From Kluyvera sp040932435 (GTDB lineage: Bacteria; Pseudomonadota; Gammaproteobacteria; Enterobacterales; Enterobacteriaceae), in assembly GCF_040932435.1 (NCBI RefSeq), contig NZ_JBFQGA010000009.1, positions 1-64,000 on the forward strand: a stretch of 64,000 nt of DNA, written 5' to 3'. The number at the start of each line of letters is the position of its first letter. Positions within the stretch are counted from its first letter, which is position 1. Both the position numbers and the translations under genes were made by a program. This document shows positions 1-7,820 of this stretch, piece by piece. The notes under the pieces were generated by a model that was not told where the DNA came from, ran no database searches, and saw only the letters and a program-made list of their open reading frames with translations.

Positions 1-268
1 CAATACCTCCGCCGATGCCGCCGCCGTGACCGCCATTGCCGCCACCGCCTCCGTTACCGCCCCCGCCTCCATGGGCTCCACCGCCGCCATTGCCATTTCC
101 ATTATTACCGTTACTACCGCCTCCATTGCCGTTACCATTTCCTTTACTATTAGTGTTCTGGCCACTATTGCCATTATTACCGTTACCACCTGCAGCTACG
201 GCATATATAGTCGATGCAGGATATAAAACGGTGAGCGCCACAATGATGGCGAGTTGCTTCATTTTCAT
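1..268 (-). CDS. Gly/Asn-rich secreted protein, partial (C-terminus beyond window edge)
   Basis: Reading leftward from an ATG at 268 (a second ATG is at 262) the frame stays open to base 1, giving 89 residues. They start MKMKQLAIIVALTVLYPAS, a Sec signal peptide with likely cleavage after an Ala around residue 24-27. Everything after that is almost only Gly and Asn, with a few Ser and two His and no aromatic residue or Cys. An AAGG ribosome site lies about 8 bases upstream. It is divergent from csgD, the position of csgBA in E. coli, but I see no CsgA/CsgB repeat (Gln-x-Gly-x-x-Asn spacing). I do not recognise the family. A surface or matrix polymer under CsgD control is an inference from position and composition. 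Confidence 0.7.
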   Translation of the reverse strand, partial: MKMKQLAIIVALTVLYPASTIYAVAAGGNGNNGNSGQNTNSKGNGNGNGGGSNGNNGNGNGGGGAHGGGGGNGGGGGNGGHGGGIGGGI

Positions 269-1251
269 GATGAACCCTTCACGCGTTATTAATTGCTGTG
301 TGCTATTGCCGTAACAACCGATCATTTTGTAATAAAAACAAATATAACCAGAAATAATCACGACACCCTTCAGTAAATTACATAACGTCCTAACGATAAG
401 TACGCAATTAAAATGGAGGCAAAAAATACATTTATTTCAAGAAGTTACAAATCCAAATGATAATGAAAGGCACGAAAACAAAAGATCTGAATGTAGAGAA
501 CTCCCGCAATCAAAATATGATTACGTCCGATATTTAATAGCCAATACAGTTTTCACTATTGATTTAAATAACAATCATAGCCTCTACCGTTCGCCATTTA
601 ATGAGTTCCCAACCATATTAATCTTTAAAAGATTGCCGCCTTACCGTGCCGGAATAATCGAAAGAAAGATACGTAAGTGTTGCAACACCGAAATACTCAG
701 TGGTTTGCTGCTATATGGATGAGTATGCATATTAGAAAGGTATGATGTTCTCATAACAAAGAATGATTTATTTTGAAAAAGTCAAACTTTAGTATTATCG
801 GTTACGCTATTAATACATTTCCCGAACGCAGCACGAAAACAACACCTTATAAGGATGAGGCTTCTACTAAAGTTTGAAGAGCGGCAAGCATCACAGCAAA
901 TCATCATACAAAAAGGATGATGAGATCATATTATGTCAACAGATTAATTTTACATCGATTTGATAACAATAGTTCTTAATCCAAATTCAAGTATATGTAT
1001 GATCATTAAGATAATACGCTAGAAATTTAATGGATATAACTTTTTTACATTTTGTAATTTATTTTTACATTATGTTTCATGATTATTTCTTGCTTTAAAG
1101 TATCCAACGACTAAATTTTAAATTAAGAACTCTTGAGCATTTTTTCTATATTCTTAACACTTAATCCATACAGCAACCACTTTTCAGCAGTGCTTAAATA
1201 GATGATTCTATAATATGTGACTGTTGTTAATAAAAAATTTGGGGACTCATC
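269..1251. other. Long AT-rich divergent regulatory region (csgD / Gly-Asn-rich gene)
   Basis: About 980 bases without a convincing gene. E. coli also has an unusually long csgD-csgB intergenic region crowded with regulator sites. The base composition is strongly A/T compared with neighbours. No hairpin terminator or good open frame was seen. The only part I can align by eye to the E. coli csgD promoter is at 1063-1100. Confidence 0.6.
1063..1084 (+). promoter_or_regulatory. OmpR-like box of the csgD promoter
   Basis: TTTACATTATGTTTCATGAT resembles the OmpR consensus (TTTAC-x6-GNAACAT) and matches the position and spacing of the E. coli csgD site, as I remember it. It is followed, as in E. 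coli, by a CTTG-x-TTTAA stretch (1091-1099) that could be the -10 region. The putative start near 1104 would give a leader of roughly 150 bases, similar to E. coli csgD. Confidence 0.5.
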
Positions 1252-1899
1252 ATGACAAAAGAGCTCAACTTTTCAAGCCAGACTCTTTTCTTGATCACAA
1301 GGCCGTCGCTCCAGTCGTGCGCCCTTTCTCAGAATCTGAAAAAGCTCCTAAAAATGGATATTAAAATCATTAATATTCATACAGTTAACATAGAAAACAT
1401 ATCTAATGGCATCATTCTTTTTGATTTAATCGATACTGACAGGCGGTTAATAAAAGGATGGCAGGAAGAACTGTGTAAAATTAAAAGCGGCGTTAAGTTA
1501 CTGCTCTTTAACGCACCTGAAGATTATCCTTATTCAGATATTGAGACTTGGCCCCATATTTGCGGCATATTCTACTCACATGATGAAGAACATTTTCTGA
1601 TCAAAGGGTTACAAAAAGTGATGGAGGGAGAATGCTACTTTTCCCGCAAGCTGGCCAGCTATCTCATTATGCATTCAGGCAACTATCGCTATGACAATTT
1701 AGAAAGCACCATCCTGACCTATAGAGAAAAAGAGATCCTGAACAAACTCCGCATTGGTGCTTCAAATGTAGAAATAGCTCGCTCGTTGTTTATCAGCGAG
1801 AGCACGGTAAAGACCCACCTTTACCATCTGTTCAAAAAAATTGCCGTCAAGAATCGAACCCAAGCCGTTTCGTGGGCCAACGACAATTTTAAACACTAA
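1252..1899 (+). CDS. csgD: CsgD, LuxR-type regulator of biofilm matrix genes
   Basis: 215 residues, against 216 in E. coli. The N-terminal half (about 1-135) is the receiver-like domain and is diverged. The C-terminal LuxR helix-turn-helix (about 148-215) is nearly identical to E. coli CsgD, including the motifs TYREKEILNKLRIGASN, ARSLFISE and TVKTHL. The start is supported by a GGGGAC ribosome site. CsgD normally activates csgBAC and dgcC and is the c-di-GMP/RpoS-dependent switch for curli and cellulose. The usual downstream genes csgEFG are absent: a terminator and then ycdZ on the other strand follow directly. Confidence 0.93.
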   Translation: MTKELNFSSQTLFLITRPSLQSCALSQNLKKLLKMDIKIINIHTVNIENISNGIILFDLIDTDRRLIKGWQEELCKIKSGVKLLLFNAPEDYPYSDIETWPHICGIFYSHDEEHFLIKGLQKVMEGECYFSRKLASYLIMHSGNYRYDNLESTILTYREKEILNKLRIGASNVEIARSLFISESTVKTHLYHLFKKIAVKNRTQAVSWANDNFKH

Positions 1900-1912
1900 A
1901 TCAAGACATAAA

Positions 1913-1946
1913 AAAACGGCGACAGATTAAAATCGGTCGCCGTTTT
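1913..1946. terminator. Bidirectional terminator between csgD and ycdZ
   Basis: An 11-bp perfect stem, aaaacggcgac / gtcgccgtttt, with a 12-base loop. Flanking A and T runs let it serve csgD on the plus strand and ycdZ on the minus strand. Confidence 0.85.
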
Positions 1947-1960
1947 GATTTGTTGCGCCG

Positions 1961-2443
1961 TCAGAGCGCCGATTCTTTCGCAGACTGAGTTTTAGGCTTT
2001 CGGTTGGCAAGCCAGAGGCCGCTATTTTTCATCGCATAACCGAAGAGCAACCCCACCGCCAAAGAGGGAACAACCAGCTTCCAGTCACCTTGCCCGGCAA
2101 AAGTCGCACAGGCACCGATAAACGTACCCGGAACAAACGATAGCAGCAGTTGCTTGGCCTGAATGCACATCAGAAACGCCACGATGCCGGTCATGACATA
2201 GCTGACGATTTCTAAATGGGGAGCCAGCGCGCTGCCATAGATAATAACCAGCGCCCAAATAACACCGCTCATGGTGGTGCTGGCGGAAATTGCCAACCCT
2301 TTTAACCCACCCGTTGGGCAGGCAAAATAGGCCGTACAGCCTAAAAAGCCGGCCCAGCTGAGTAACCCGAGGGAAACGGCAACCCATCCCCAAATACCGG
2401 AGAGAATGCCTGTAGTGATTGCAATAGCTAAGATAACGTTCAT
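1961..2443 (-). CDS. ycdZ: YcdZ, DUF1097 inner membrane protein
   Basis: Strongly matches E. coli YcdZ (DUF1097), with the conserved stretches TTGILSGIWGWVAVSLGLL and GTFIGACATFAGQGDWKL. About 160 residues forming roughly five hydrophobic segments. I chose the ATG at 2443 because E. coli YcdZ begins with the equivalent MN-x-LL; an ATG at 2452 would add three residues. Neither start has a strong ribosome site. Function unknown; probably an integral inner-membrane protein. It lies downstream of ycdY in the same direction. Confidence 0.9.
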   Translation of the reverse strand: MNVILAIAITTGILSGIWGWVAVSLGLLSWAGFLGCTAYFACPTGGLKGLAISASTTMSGVIWALVIIYGSALAPHLEIVSYVMTGIVAFLMCIQAKQLLLSFVPGTFIGACATFAGQGDWKLVVPSLAVGLLFGYAMKNSGLWLANRKPKTQSAKESAL

Positions 2444-2539
2444 AGCGAGCATCTTAGCAGATGCTCGCTATTTTGATGAGATCACGAACACAAAATGCTC
2501 GAAATAGTATTTTCGATTACATTGGTTTTGTGACCAAAA

Positions 2540-3094
2540 TCACTCTTCTTGTTCTTCTTGCAGCTCGTCAAACATCGCGGAGATCGCCTCACGGGTTAGC
2601 GTTGCCATCACTCGCCAGAAAGTCGTCGTCGCATGCGCTTCAAGTTTGCCTAAGAAAGTCCCCACCCAAGGTAGAATGTAGTCCTCAAATAGAATATCCA
2701 GCGCGTCGGAATCATCCTCACCCGCATTGTCTTCAAGCCAAGATGCGGCGAGCAGCAGCGTTCCCAGTTGATCCGCAGGATTATCACCTAATGGCATGCC
2801 GCGTTCGGTGAGGAACGCGCGGACTTCAGCTTCCGTCGCCCCTTCAACCCAAGCGCTACGCACCGGCGGCACGCTGCACTCTTCACCCACAAACAGCGCA
2901 TTATAGTCAGCAGCAATTTGCTGGATATCGCAGCTTTTTTGTAGACGAGCCAGCAGTTCATCCTGTTCCAGCGGCCAGTTTGCCGCCAGCTTGCCTTCAC
3001 GGATCAGGGTAAACAGCGGTACCAGCAGCGGGTCTTGCGGTTGACGGTAGTAAAGCGAGCCAAGCGCGCGACAGATGATTGAAAACTCGTTCAT
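2540..3094 (-). CDS. ycdY: YcdY, TorD-family chaperone for YcdX
   Basis: 184 residues, the same length as E. coli YcdY, beginning MNEFSIICRALGSLYYRQPQ. It is an all-helical redox-enzyme-maturation (TorD/DmsD) family protein. In E. coli YcdY is reported to stimulate the zinc phosphatase YcdX, probably by helping metal insertion, and it affects swarming. The gene lies 19 bases after ycdX, so it is probably co-transcribed with it. The acidic C-terminal tail (ELQEEQEE) is typical of the E. coli protein. Confidence 0.94.
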   Translation of the reverse strand: MNEFSIICRALGSLYYRQPQDPLLVPLFTLIREGKLAANWPLEQDELLARLQKSCDIQQIAADYNALFVGEECSVPPVRSAWVEGATEAEVRAFLTERGMPLGDNPADQLGTLLLAASWLEDNAGEDDSDALDILFEDYILPWVGTFLGKLEAHATTTFWRVMATLTREAISAMFDELQEEQEE

Positions 3095-3113
3095 TCAGTT
3101 ATTCCAGTGGTTA

Positions 3114-3851
3114 TTAAAATTCAGCAAATTCAGGAATCGCCGGCATGCCGCGCGACTCAAGGTAATCAAGAAAACGTCGTGGCGTCACGTTGAGGATCCT
3201 CTCCTGCGGGAAAGCCACTGCATCAAGGATCTTCTGACATTGTGTAAATTCACCCAAGGTAAACGCGGTGTGCGAGTCCGAACCCAGCGCTAACCAACCG
3301 CCCGCGTCACGTACCGCTGCGGCAATCGCCTGACAGTTTTGCTCACTGCCCACACGCGAACTCACGAAAGAGGAGTTATTTATCTCCAACGCCACATTGT
3401 ATTTTGCCGCGGCGGCCGCAATCGCTGGGATATCTACGGGGAATTTTGGGTTACCGGGATGGCTTATCATGTGGACGTTACCGCTCGCCATCGCGGCAAT
3501 CATCGCTTGAGTATGCGTCTCTTTATCCTGAGGCGGGAAGACGGGTTCATGGAAGCCTGCAATGATAAAGTCCAATGAGGTCAGCATGGGTCCGGTGCAG
3601 TCAATTTCACCGTCGGTATTTTTAATATTTGCTTCGATACCGCGCAGGATCCCAACGCCGTCGACAATTCGCGGCCAGATACGCATATTGACGAAATGCC
3701 AGTAATGCGGAGCATCCGCCATATCCGGGCCATGATCGGTGATAGCGAATAGCTTGATCCCTTTGCGTTTCGCTTCAGCAATATAATCATGCAACGTGCT
3801 ATAAGCGTGCGTACTCGCCACGGTGTGCATATGTAAGTCAACAGGATACAT
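3114..3851 (-). CDS. ycdX: YcdX, PHP-domain zinc phosphatase
   Basis: 245 residues from the ATG at 3851. An AGAGGAG site sits six bases upstream; a GTG one codon earlier is too close to it. The PHP signature is visible: DLHMHT near the N-terminus, ITDHGPD around residue 40, H-x-PGNP in the middle and GSDSHTAF near residue 190, supplying ligands for a trinuclear metal site. E. coli YcdX is a zinc-dependent phosphoesterase with unknown physiological substrate. It is followed closely by its activator ycdY. Confidence 0.95.
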   Translation of the reverse strand: MYPVDLHMHTVASTHAYSTLHDYIAEAKRKGIKLFAITDHGPDMADAPHYWHFVNMRIWPRIVDGVGILRGIEANIKNTDGEIDCTGPMLTSLDFIIAGFHEPVFPPQDKETHTQAMIAAMASGNVHMISHPGNPKFPVDIPAIAAAAAKYNVALEINNSSFVSSRVGSEQNCQAIAAAVRDAGGWLALGSDSHTAFTLGEFTQCQKILDAVAFPQERILNVTPRRFLDYLESRGMPAIPEFAEF

Positions 3852-3917
3852 CACATTCTCCTCTTTCGTGATAAACCAAGAATAGCAGGAAAGCCCCCTA
3901 CTTATTAGCTTGGTAAA

Positions 3918-4856
3918 TCAGTAGCCACGCTCACGACAGACCTGTCCATCAACAATTTCGCCGCGCTCCAGTCGGGTAATGGTCTGCGAGATATAGGCAA
4001 TCGCCTCTTGCGGGCGGGTAACGGCAGCCACATGCGGGGTCATGGTCACCCGTGGATGGCGCCATAAAGGGCTCTCTTTTGGCAACGGCTCCCGGCTAAA
4101 GACATCGAGCATAGCCGCCTTCAGCTTACCGCTATCAAGCGCAGCGAGTAGTTCATCTTCCACAACATGAACGCCTCGCGCCAAGTTCAGCACGTAGCTG
4201 TTGTCCGGTAGTTGGCTGAGCAAAGACTGATTGATAATACCAATAGTTTCCGCAGTGTTAGGCAGAAGGTTAATGAGTACGCGAGTTTTACTTAGGAAGT
4301 CGCCCAGTTCATCTTCCCCGGCAAAGCTTGTAACCTGCGGCCAATCTTTGCGACTACGGCTCCAACAACGCACCGGGAATCCCCACGCCAGCAAGCTTTG
4401 CGCCACTTTAGAACCGAGAACACCCGCCCCCATAATGCCAATGGTGAACTCATCCGGGCTGTAGTCGGGAAGCGGTTGCCAAGTGCCTTCGCGTTGTAAG
4501 GCCTGATAATCATCAAAACGGCGGAACCAATGCAACACCTGGCTGACAGCGTATTCCTGCATTTGGCTTCCCATCCCGGTATCCTCAAGGCGATACAGTG
4601 GAGTCGACTGCGGCAGCATTTCAGGATGCGCTTTGAGTTTACTCAGAATGGAATCAACCCCTGCGCCTAAGGCGAACACTGCCTTCAGCTTGCGGCCTTG
4701 CAACATTTCTACCGGAGGGTGCCATACCAACGCATAGTCTGCCGGCTGATTATCGCCACGCTGCCACGCACGAACATTAGCGCCCGGCAATTTCTTGCTC
4801 AGTTCGGCAATCCAGTAAGGGGTATCAAACGTAGGATGGTAAAAGATGATCTCCAT
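3918..4856 (-). CDS. ghrA: Glyoxylate/hydroxypyruvate reductase A
   Basis: 312 residues, equal to E. coli GhrA. The start at 4856 has AGGAGC upstream and gives MEIIFYHPTFDT, matching E. coli MDIIFYHPTFDT; the frame extends 27 codons further without homology. A D-2-hydroxyacid dehydrogenase fold: NAD(P)-binding GAGVLGSKVAQSL near residue 145, the catalytic ARGVHVVEDDLL-type segment and a TPHVAA histidine near 280. It reduces glyoxylate and hydroxypyruvate with NADPH in the cytosol. It precedes ycdX in the same direction with a 66-base gap. Confidence 0.95.
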   Translation of the reverse strand: MEIIFYHPTFDTPYWIAELSKKLPGANVRAWQRGDNQPADYALVWHPPVEMLQGRKLKAVFALGAGVDSILSKLKAHPEMLPQSTPLYRLEDTGMGSQMQEYAVSQVLHWFRRFDDYQALQREGTWQPLPDYSPDEFTIGIMGAGVLGSKVAQSLLAWGFPVRCWSRSRKDWPQVTSFAGEDELGDFLSKTRVLINLLPNTAETIGIINQSLLSQLPDNSYVLNLARGVHVVEDELLAALDSGKLKAAMLDVFSREPLPKESPLWRHPRVTMTPHVAAVTRPQEAIAYISQTITRLERGEIVDGQVCRERGY

Positions 4857-5054
4857 TGCGGCTCCTGATATAAAGCATCTCAGCGAGCGTTCGCCGGATG
4901 CATTTTTGATTATTTTTGTGATTAAACAGCATATCAAATTTCATATACCTGTCCTGCTAAATGCGGCACCGATCGCAAAAAAGACGATTTATGCGTGTTT
5001 AAGCAGCAAGTTGCGCGAAGTTTGTCTAAACGCACGATTTTTTTAAAAAGTTTA

Positions 5055-5083
5055 TTGACGCTGACAGGCCTTTTCCCTACATT
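5055..5083 (+). promoter_or_regulatory. Sigma70 promoter of the first tRNA-Ser gene
   Basis: TTGACG, a 17-base spacer and TACATT, followed by a GC-rich discriminator (GCGCTCGTC) typical of stringently controlled stable-RNA promoters. Confidence 0.75.
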
Positions 5084-5117
5084 AGCGCTCGTCCCAGCAA
5101 CACAGGGACGACAATAT

Positions 5118-5205
5118 GGTGAGGTGTCCGAGTGGCTGAAGGAGCACGCCTGGAAAGTGTGTATACGGCAACGTATCGAGGGTTCGAACCCCTCTCTCAC
5201 CGCCA
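5118..5205 (+). tRNA. serX: tRNA-Ser(GGA), copy 1 (serX-like)
   Basis: An 88-base class II tRNA with encoded CCA. The acceptor stem GGTGAGG pairs with TCTCACC, the anticodon loop is CTGGAAA (anticodon GGA), the long variable arm is GTATACGG-CAAC-GTATC-type, and the T arm is GAGGG-TTCGAAC-CCCTC. The position beside ghrA is that of serX in E. coli. Confidence 0.97.
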
Positions 5206-5218
5206 TATTTTAAGAAGA

Positions 5219-5246
5219 GCCCGTACGCAAGTACGGGCTTTTTTTT
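5219..5246 (+). terminator. Terminator of tRNA-Ser copy 1
   Basis: Stem gcccgtac / gtacgggc with a 4-base loop, followed by eight T residues. Confidence 0.9.
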
Positions 5247-5291
5247 CGTCTGTGGTCCGCTGTGCCTCAAGAAGATAGATAAAGTATAAAT

Positions 5292-6197
5292 TCAATCTTC
5301 AATCATCTGCGCGTACTCTTCACCGAGAAAGTCAACCAGCGCTCTCACCGCAGGCAGCATACCGCGGCGCGACGGAAATACGGCGTGAATCACCTCGCGC
5401 TTTGGCTCCCAGCCGTCAAGCACACGGACTAATGCGCCAGAAGCCAACTGCTCTTTGGCCATCAGGACCGGAAGTTGCACCACTCCCACTCCGGCAATGG
5501 CAGCCTCACGCAACGCCAGCATGTCACCGGATATCAAGCGCGGCGTGAAGCGCACTTCAGCCTTGGCACCGTCCGGGCCATCCAGCAGCCATTTATGAAT
5601 GAGTTTGCCAGCCGACATGCTCAAGCCCGGCCAGCGGCTGAGGCAGTCTGGCGCGCGCGCACTCCCCATCCTCGACACCAGCAAAGGACTTGCCACCAGA
5701 CAATGTCCACGATCGGCCAGCACCCGCATGACCAATTCGCTATCTTCAAACGGTCGCGGCCTGACCCGAATAGCGACATCAACGCCTTCCGCGACCAGAT
5801 CGACCCGCCGATTAGTCGCCTCGAGTTGGATCTGTACATCAGGATAGCGCACCATAAAACGCGCTAGCATCGGCCCAACGTGGACATGTAATAACGTCAC
5901 CGGACAGGCCAGCTTCACGCAGCCGCGTGGTTCTACCTGTAGAGCCGCAATCGCCTCCTGCGCCGCTTCGGCTTCTATCAGCATCGCCTTGCAATGCTGA
6001 TAGAACGCTTGCCCGACTTCCGTTACCGCAAATTGTCGGGTGGTCCGGTATATCAAACGCACACCCAGTTGCTCTTCCAGTTGAGCAATCCGCCGACTCA
6101 GCTTCGATTTCGGCATATCCAGCGCCCGTCCTGCCGCCGCAAAGCCGCCGTTATCTACCACGTGCACGTACCACGCTAATGCATTGAGATCCTGCAT
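5292..6197 (-). CDS. LysR-family transcriptional regulator, divergent from pirin gene
   Basis: 301 residues. The winged helix-turn-helix occupies about residues 1-60 (DNGGFAAAGRALDMPKSKLS then RRIAQLEEQLGVRL). A LysR substrate domain runs from about 90 to 295. It belongs to the common single-domain LysR group that controls a divergent neighbour, here the pirin gene 114 bases away. The inducer is unknown. Located between two tRNA-Ser copies, so it may have been acquired with the pirin gene. Confidence 0.88.
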   Translation of the reverse strand: MQDLNALAWYVHVVDNGGFAAAGRALDMPKSKLSRRIAQLEEQLGVRLIYRTTRQFAVTEVGQAFYQHCKAMLIEAEAAQEAIAALQVEPRGCVKLACPVTLLHVHVGPMLARFMVRYPDVQIQLEATNRRVDLVAEGVDVAIRVRPRPFEDSELVMRVLADRGHCLVASPLLVSRMGSARAPDCLSRWPGLSMSAGKLIHKWLLDGPDGAKAEVRFTPRLISGDMLALREAAIAGVGVVQLPVLMAKEQLASGALVRVLDGWEPKREVIHAVFPSRRGMLPAVRALVDFLGEEYAQMIED

Positions 6198-6236
6198 CGC
6201 TACCTCATTGTCCTATTTTTGCAACAGTGTAGGCCA

Positions 6237-6246
6237 ATTGTGCAAT
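6237..6246. promoter_or_regulatory. Possible LysR operator (ATTGTGCAAT)
   Basis: A 10-base palindrome-like ATTG-TG-CAAT in the 114-base divergent region between the LysR gene and the pirin gene, where a LysR box (T-N11-A with dyad symmetry) is expected. Confidence 0.3.
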
Positions 6247-6311
6247 CTAGCGAGATAACTCGCACCGATATAAGCTAATAAACATCAAAGTTCGCTACGC
6301 AGGAGAATGAA

Positions 6312-7172
6312 ATGAAACAAATTACGGGTGTTTATTCCGCACCACGTCCGCACTGGGTAGGCGATGGCTTCCCGGTCCGTTCGCTATTTTCTTATCAGTC
6401 GCACGGCGAAAGTCTCAGTCCTTTTTTACTGCTGGATTACGCCGGACCACATAGCTTCCCTGCCGATGGCAACAAACGTGGAGTAGGTGAACATCCTCAC
6501 CGTGGTTTTGAGACAGTAACCATTGTTTATGCCGGTGAAGTTGAACACCGCGATTCCACCGGCAAGGGCGGCGTTATAGGACCGGGTGACGTACAGTGGA
6601 TGACGGCTGGCTCTGGGATTTTGCATCAGGAATTTCACTCAGCTGAATTCTCCCGCCGTGGCGGCGAGCTGAAAATGATCCAGCTATGGGTCAATCTGCC
6701 GGCGAAAAACAAAATGACCGCTCCGGGCTATCAGAGCATTGAAGCAACGACAATCCCAACCGTTGCACTGCCTGACAACAGCGGCTCGCTGCGGATCATT
6801 GCTGGCCAATACGGGGAGGAAACCGGGCCGGCGAAGACCTTCTCGCCGCTGAACGTGTGGGATATGCAAATCCGACAAGATAAAGAGGTTTCCTTTGAAC
6901 AGCCAGACGGCTGGAGCAGCGCGATTATCGTGTTGGAGGGGAGCGTTATGGTAAACGGCGACATCAGCGCGCAGGAAGCGCAGCTGGTGGTATTAAGCCA
7001 GCAGGGAAAACAGGTGCATCTCCACGCCAGCCGCGATGCCAAAGTGCTGGTACTGGCAGGGGCACCGCTGCTTGAACCGATTGCGGGCTACGGTCCCTTC
7101 GTGATGAATAGTCAAAGCGAAATCGAGGAAGCCATTCGCGATTTTAATTCCGGTCGTTTTGGTCAAATTTAA
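6312..7172 (+). CDS. Pirin-family bicupin protein
   Basis: 286 residues. The N-terminal cupin carries the pirin metal motif GEHPHRGFETVTIVYAGEVE (two His about residues 57-59) and later SGILHQEFHS (His and Glu around 101-104); the C-terminal cupin begins near 190. Pirins bind iron and some are quercetin dioxygenases; the substrate here is not known. A clear AGGAG lies eight bases upstream of the ATG. It is divergent from a LysR gene, a common arrangement for pirins. Confidence 0.9.
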   Translation: MKQITGVYSAPRPHWVGDGFPVRSLFSYQSHGESLSPFLLLDYAGPHSFPADGNKRGVGEHPHRGFETVTIVYAGEVEHRDSTGKGGVIGPGDVQWMTAGSGILHQEFHSAEFSRRGGELKMIQLWVNLPAKNKMTAPGYQSIEATTIPTVALPDNSGSLRIIAGQYGEETGPAKTFSPLNVWDMQIRQDKEVSFEQPDGWSSAIIVLEGSVMVNGDISAQEAQLVVLSQQGKQVHLHASRDAKVLVLAGAPLLEPIAGYGPFVMNSQSEIEEAIRDFNSGRFGQI

Positions 7173-7274
7173 ACTTCGGGAGCATCGATTTCCCGCCTAA
7201 ACCAACTGCCCTGGCATAATTGACGGGGCAGTGTTCATGGATTAACCGAACGATACATAAAGCTTAAATTATAC

Positions 7275-7303
7275 TTGACCGTTTTAAGCCAACTCCCTAT
7301 AGT
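7275..7303 (+). promoter_or_regulatory. Sigma70 promoter of the second tRNA-Ser gene
   Basis: TTGACC, exactly 17 bases, TATAGT, then a GC-rich AGCGCCCCG discriminator. It differs in sequence from the promoter of copy 1, so the duplicated block starts just upstream of the tRNA body. Confidence 0.8.
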
Positions 7304-7344
7304 AGCGCCCCGTTGCCCACCCAAGGTGAGCGGCGAAACAATAT

Positions 7345-7432
7345 GGTGAGGTGTCCGAGTGGCTGAAGGAGCACGCCTGGAAAGTGTGTATACGGCAACG
7401 TATCGAGGGTTCGAACCCCTCTCTCACCGCCA
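7345..7432 (+). tRNA. tRNA-Ser(GGA), copy 2
   Basis: Identical over all 88 bases to the copy at 5118-5205, including the encoded CCA and anticodon GGA. The identity continues about 50 bases downstream through the terminator with a single C-to-T change. E. coli has a single copy at this locus. Confidence 0.96.
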
Positions 7433-7445
7433 TATTTTAAGAAGA

Positions 7446-7473
7446 GCTCGTACGCAAGTACGGGCTTTTTTTT
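7446..7473 (+). terminator. Terminator of tRNA-Ser copy 2
   Basis: Same hairpin as copy 1 (gctcgtac / gtacgggc, one G-T-type mismatch) followed by eight T residues. Confidence 0.85.
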
Positions 7474-7533
7474 CGTCTGTTGTATGACCAATTTTGACAA
7501 CAGACGCATTCGGTGAACAAATCAAGCAATCTC

Positions 7534-7544
7534 CTCACCGCCAT
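7534..7544 (+). repeat. tRNA-Ser 3'-end remnant (attachment-site-like)
   Basis: CTCACCGCCAT repeats the last bases of the tRNA-Ser gene and its first downstream base, about 110 bases beyond copy 2, in the same orientation. This is what remains at the distal end of an element that integrated into a tRNA 3' end. Confidence 0.4.
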
Positions 7545-7820
7545 TTTTGAAGCCACCTCTCCTTCCCGCGCATCCCCGAAAGACGGGCACCCGTCCCCCT
7601 ATCCACGCCCGGATAATCACGAGAATTAAAAGTTATTTTACGTCGTTTAAAACATACAAGTCAGAATAGAAATCTAAGAAAAATCTAAAATCAAGCATAG
7701 CTATCTATATAAAATTAAAATAAAAGAATGAACACAACATGCCATTGTCCGTACGGTTAGTAGGGTATGTGTAGTAAGCTATACATATATCTTAGAAAAC
7801 AAGTAATTCTCTGGTGAATA
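7545..7820. other. Intergenic region upstream of nfrB
   Basis: About 275 bases, increasingly A/T-rich toward nfrB. I see no gene and no strong sigma70 promoter; the nfrB promoter must lie here. Confidence 0.5.

Noticed and set aside
36..314. Proline-rich plus-strand frame at the left edge
   Set aside because: It is the antisense of the Gly/Asn-rich gene: GGN codons read backwards give Pro. The minus-strand frame has a signal peptide and a ribosome site.
7534..7544. Third tRNA-Ser gene
   Set aside because: Only 11 bases of the 3' end match; there is no anticodon, D or T arm. Kept as an attachment-site-like remnant.
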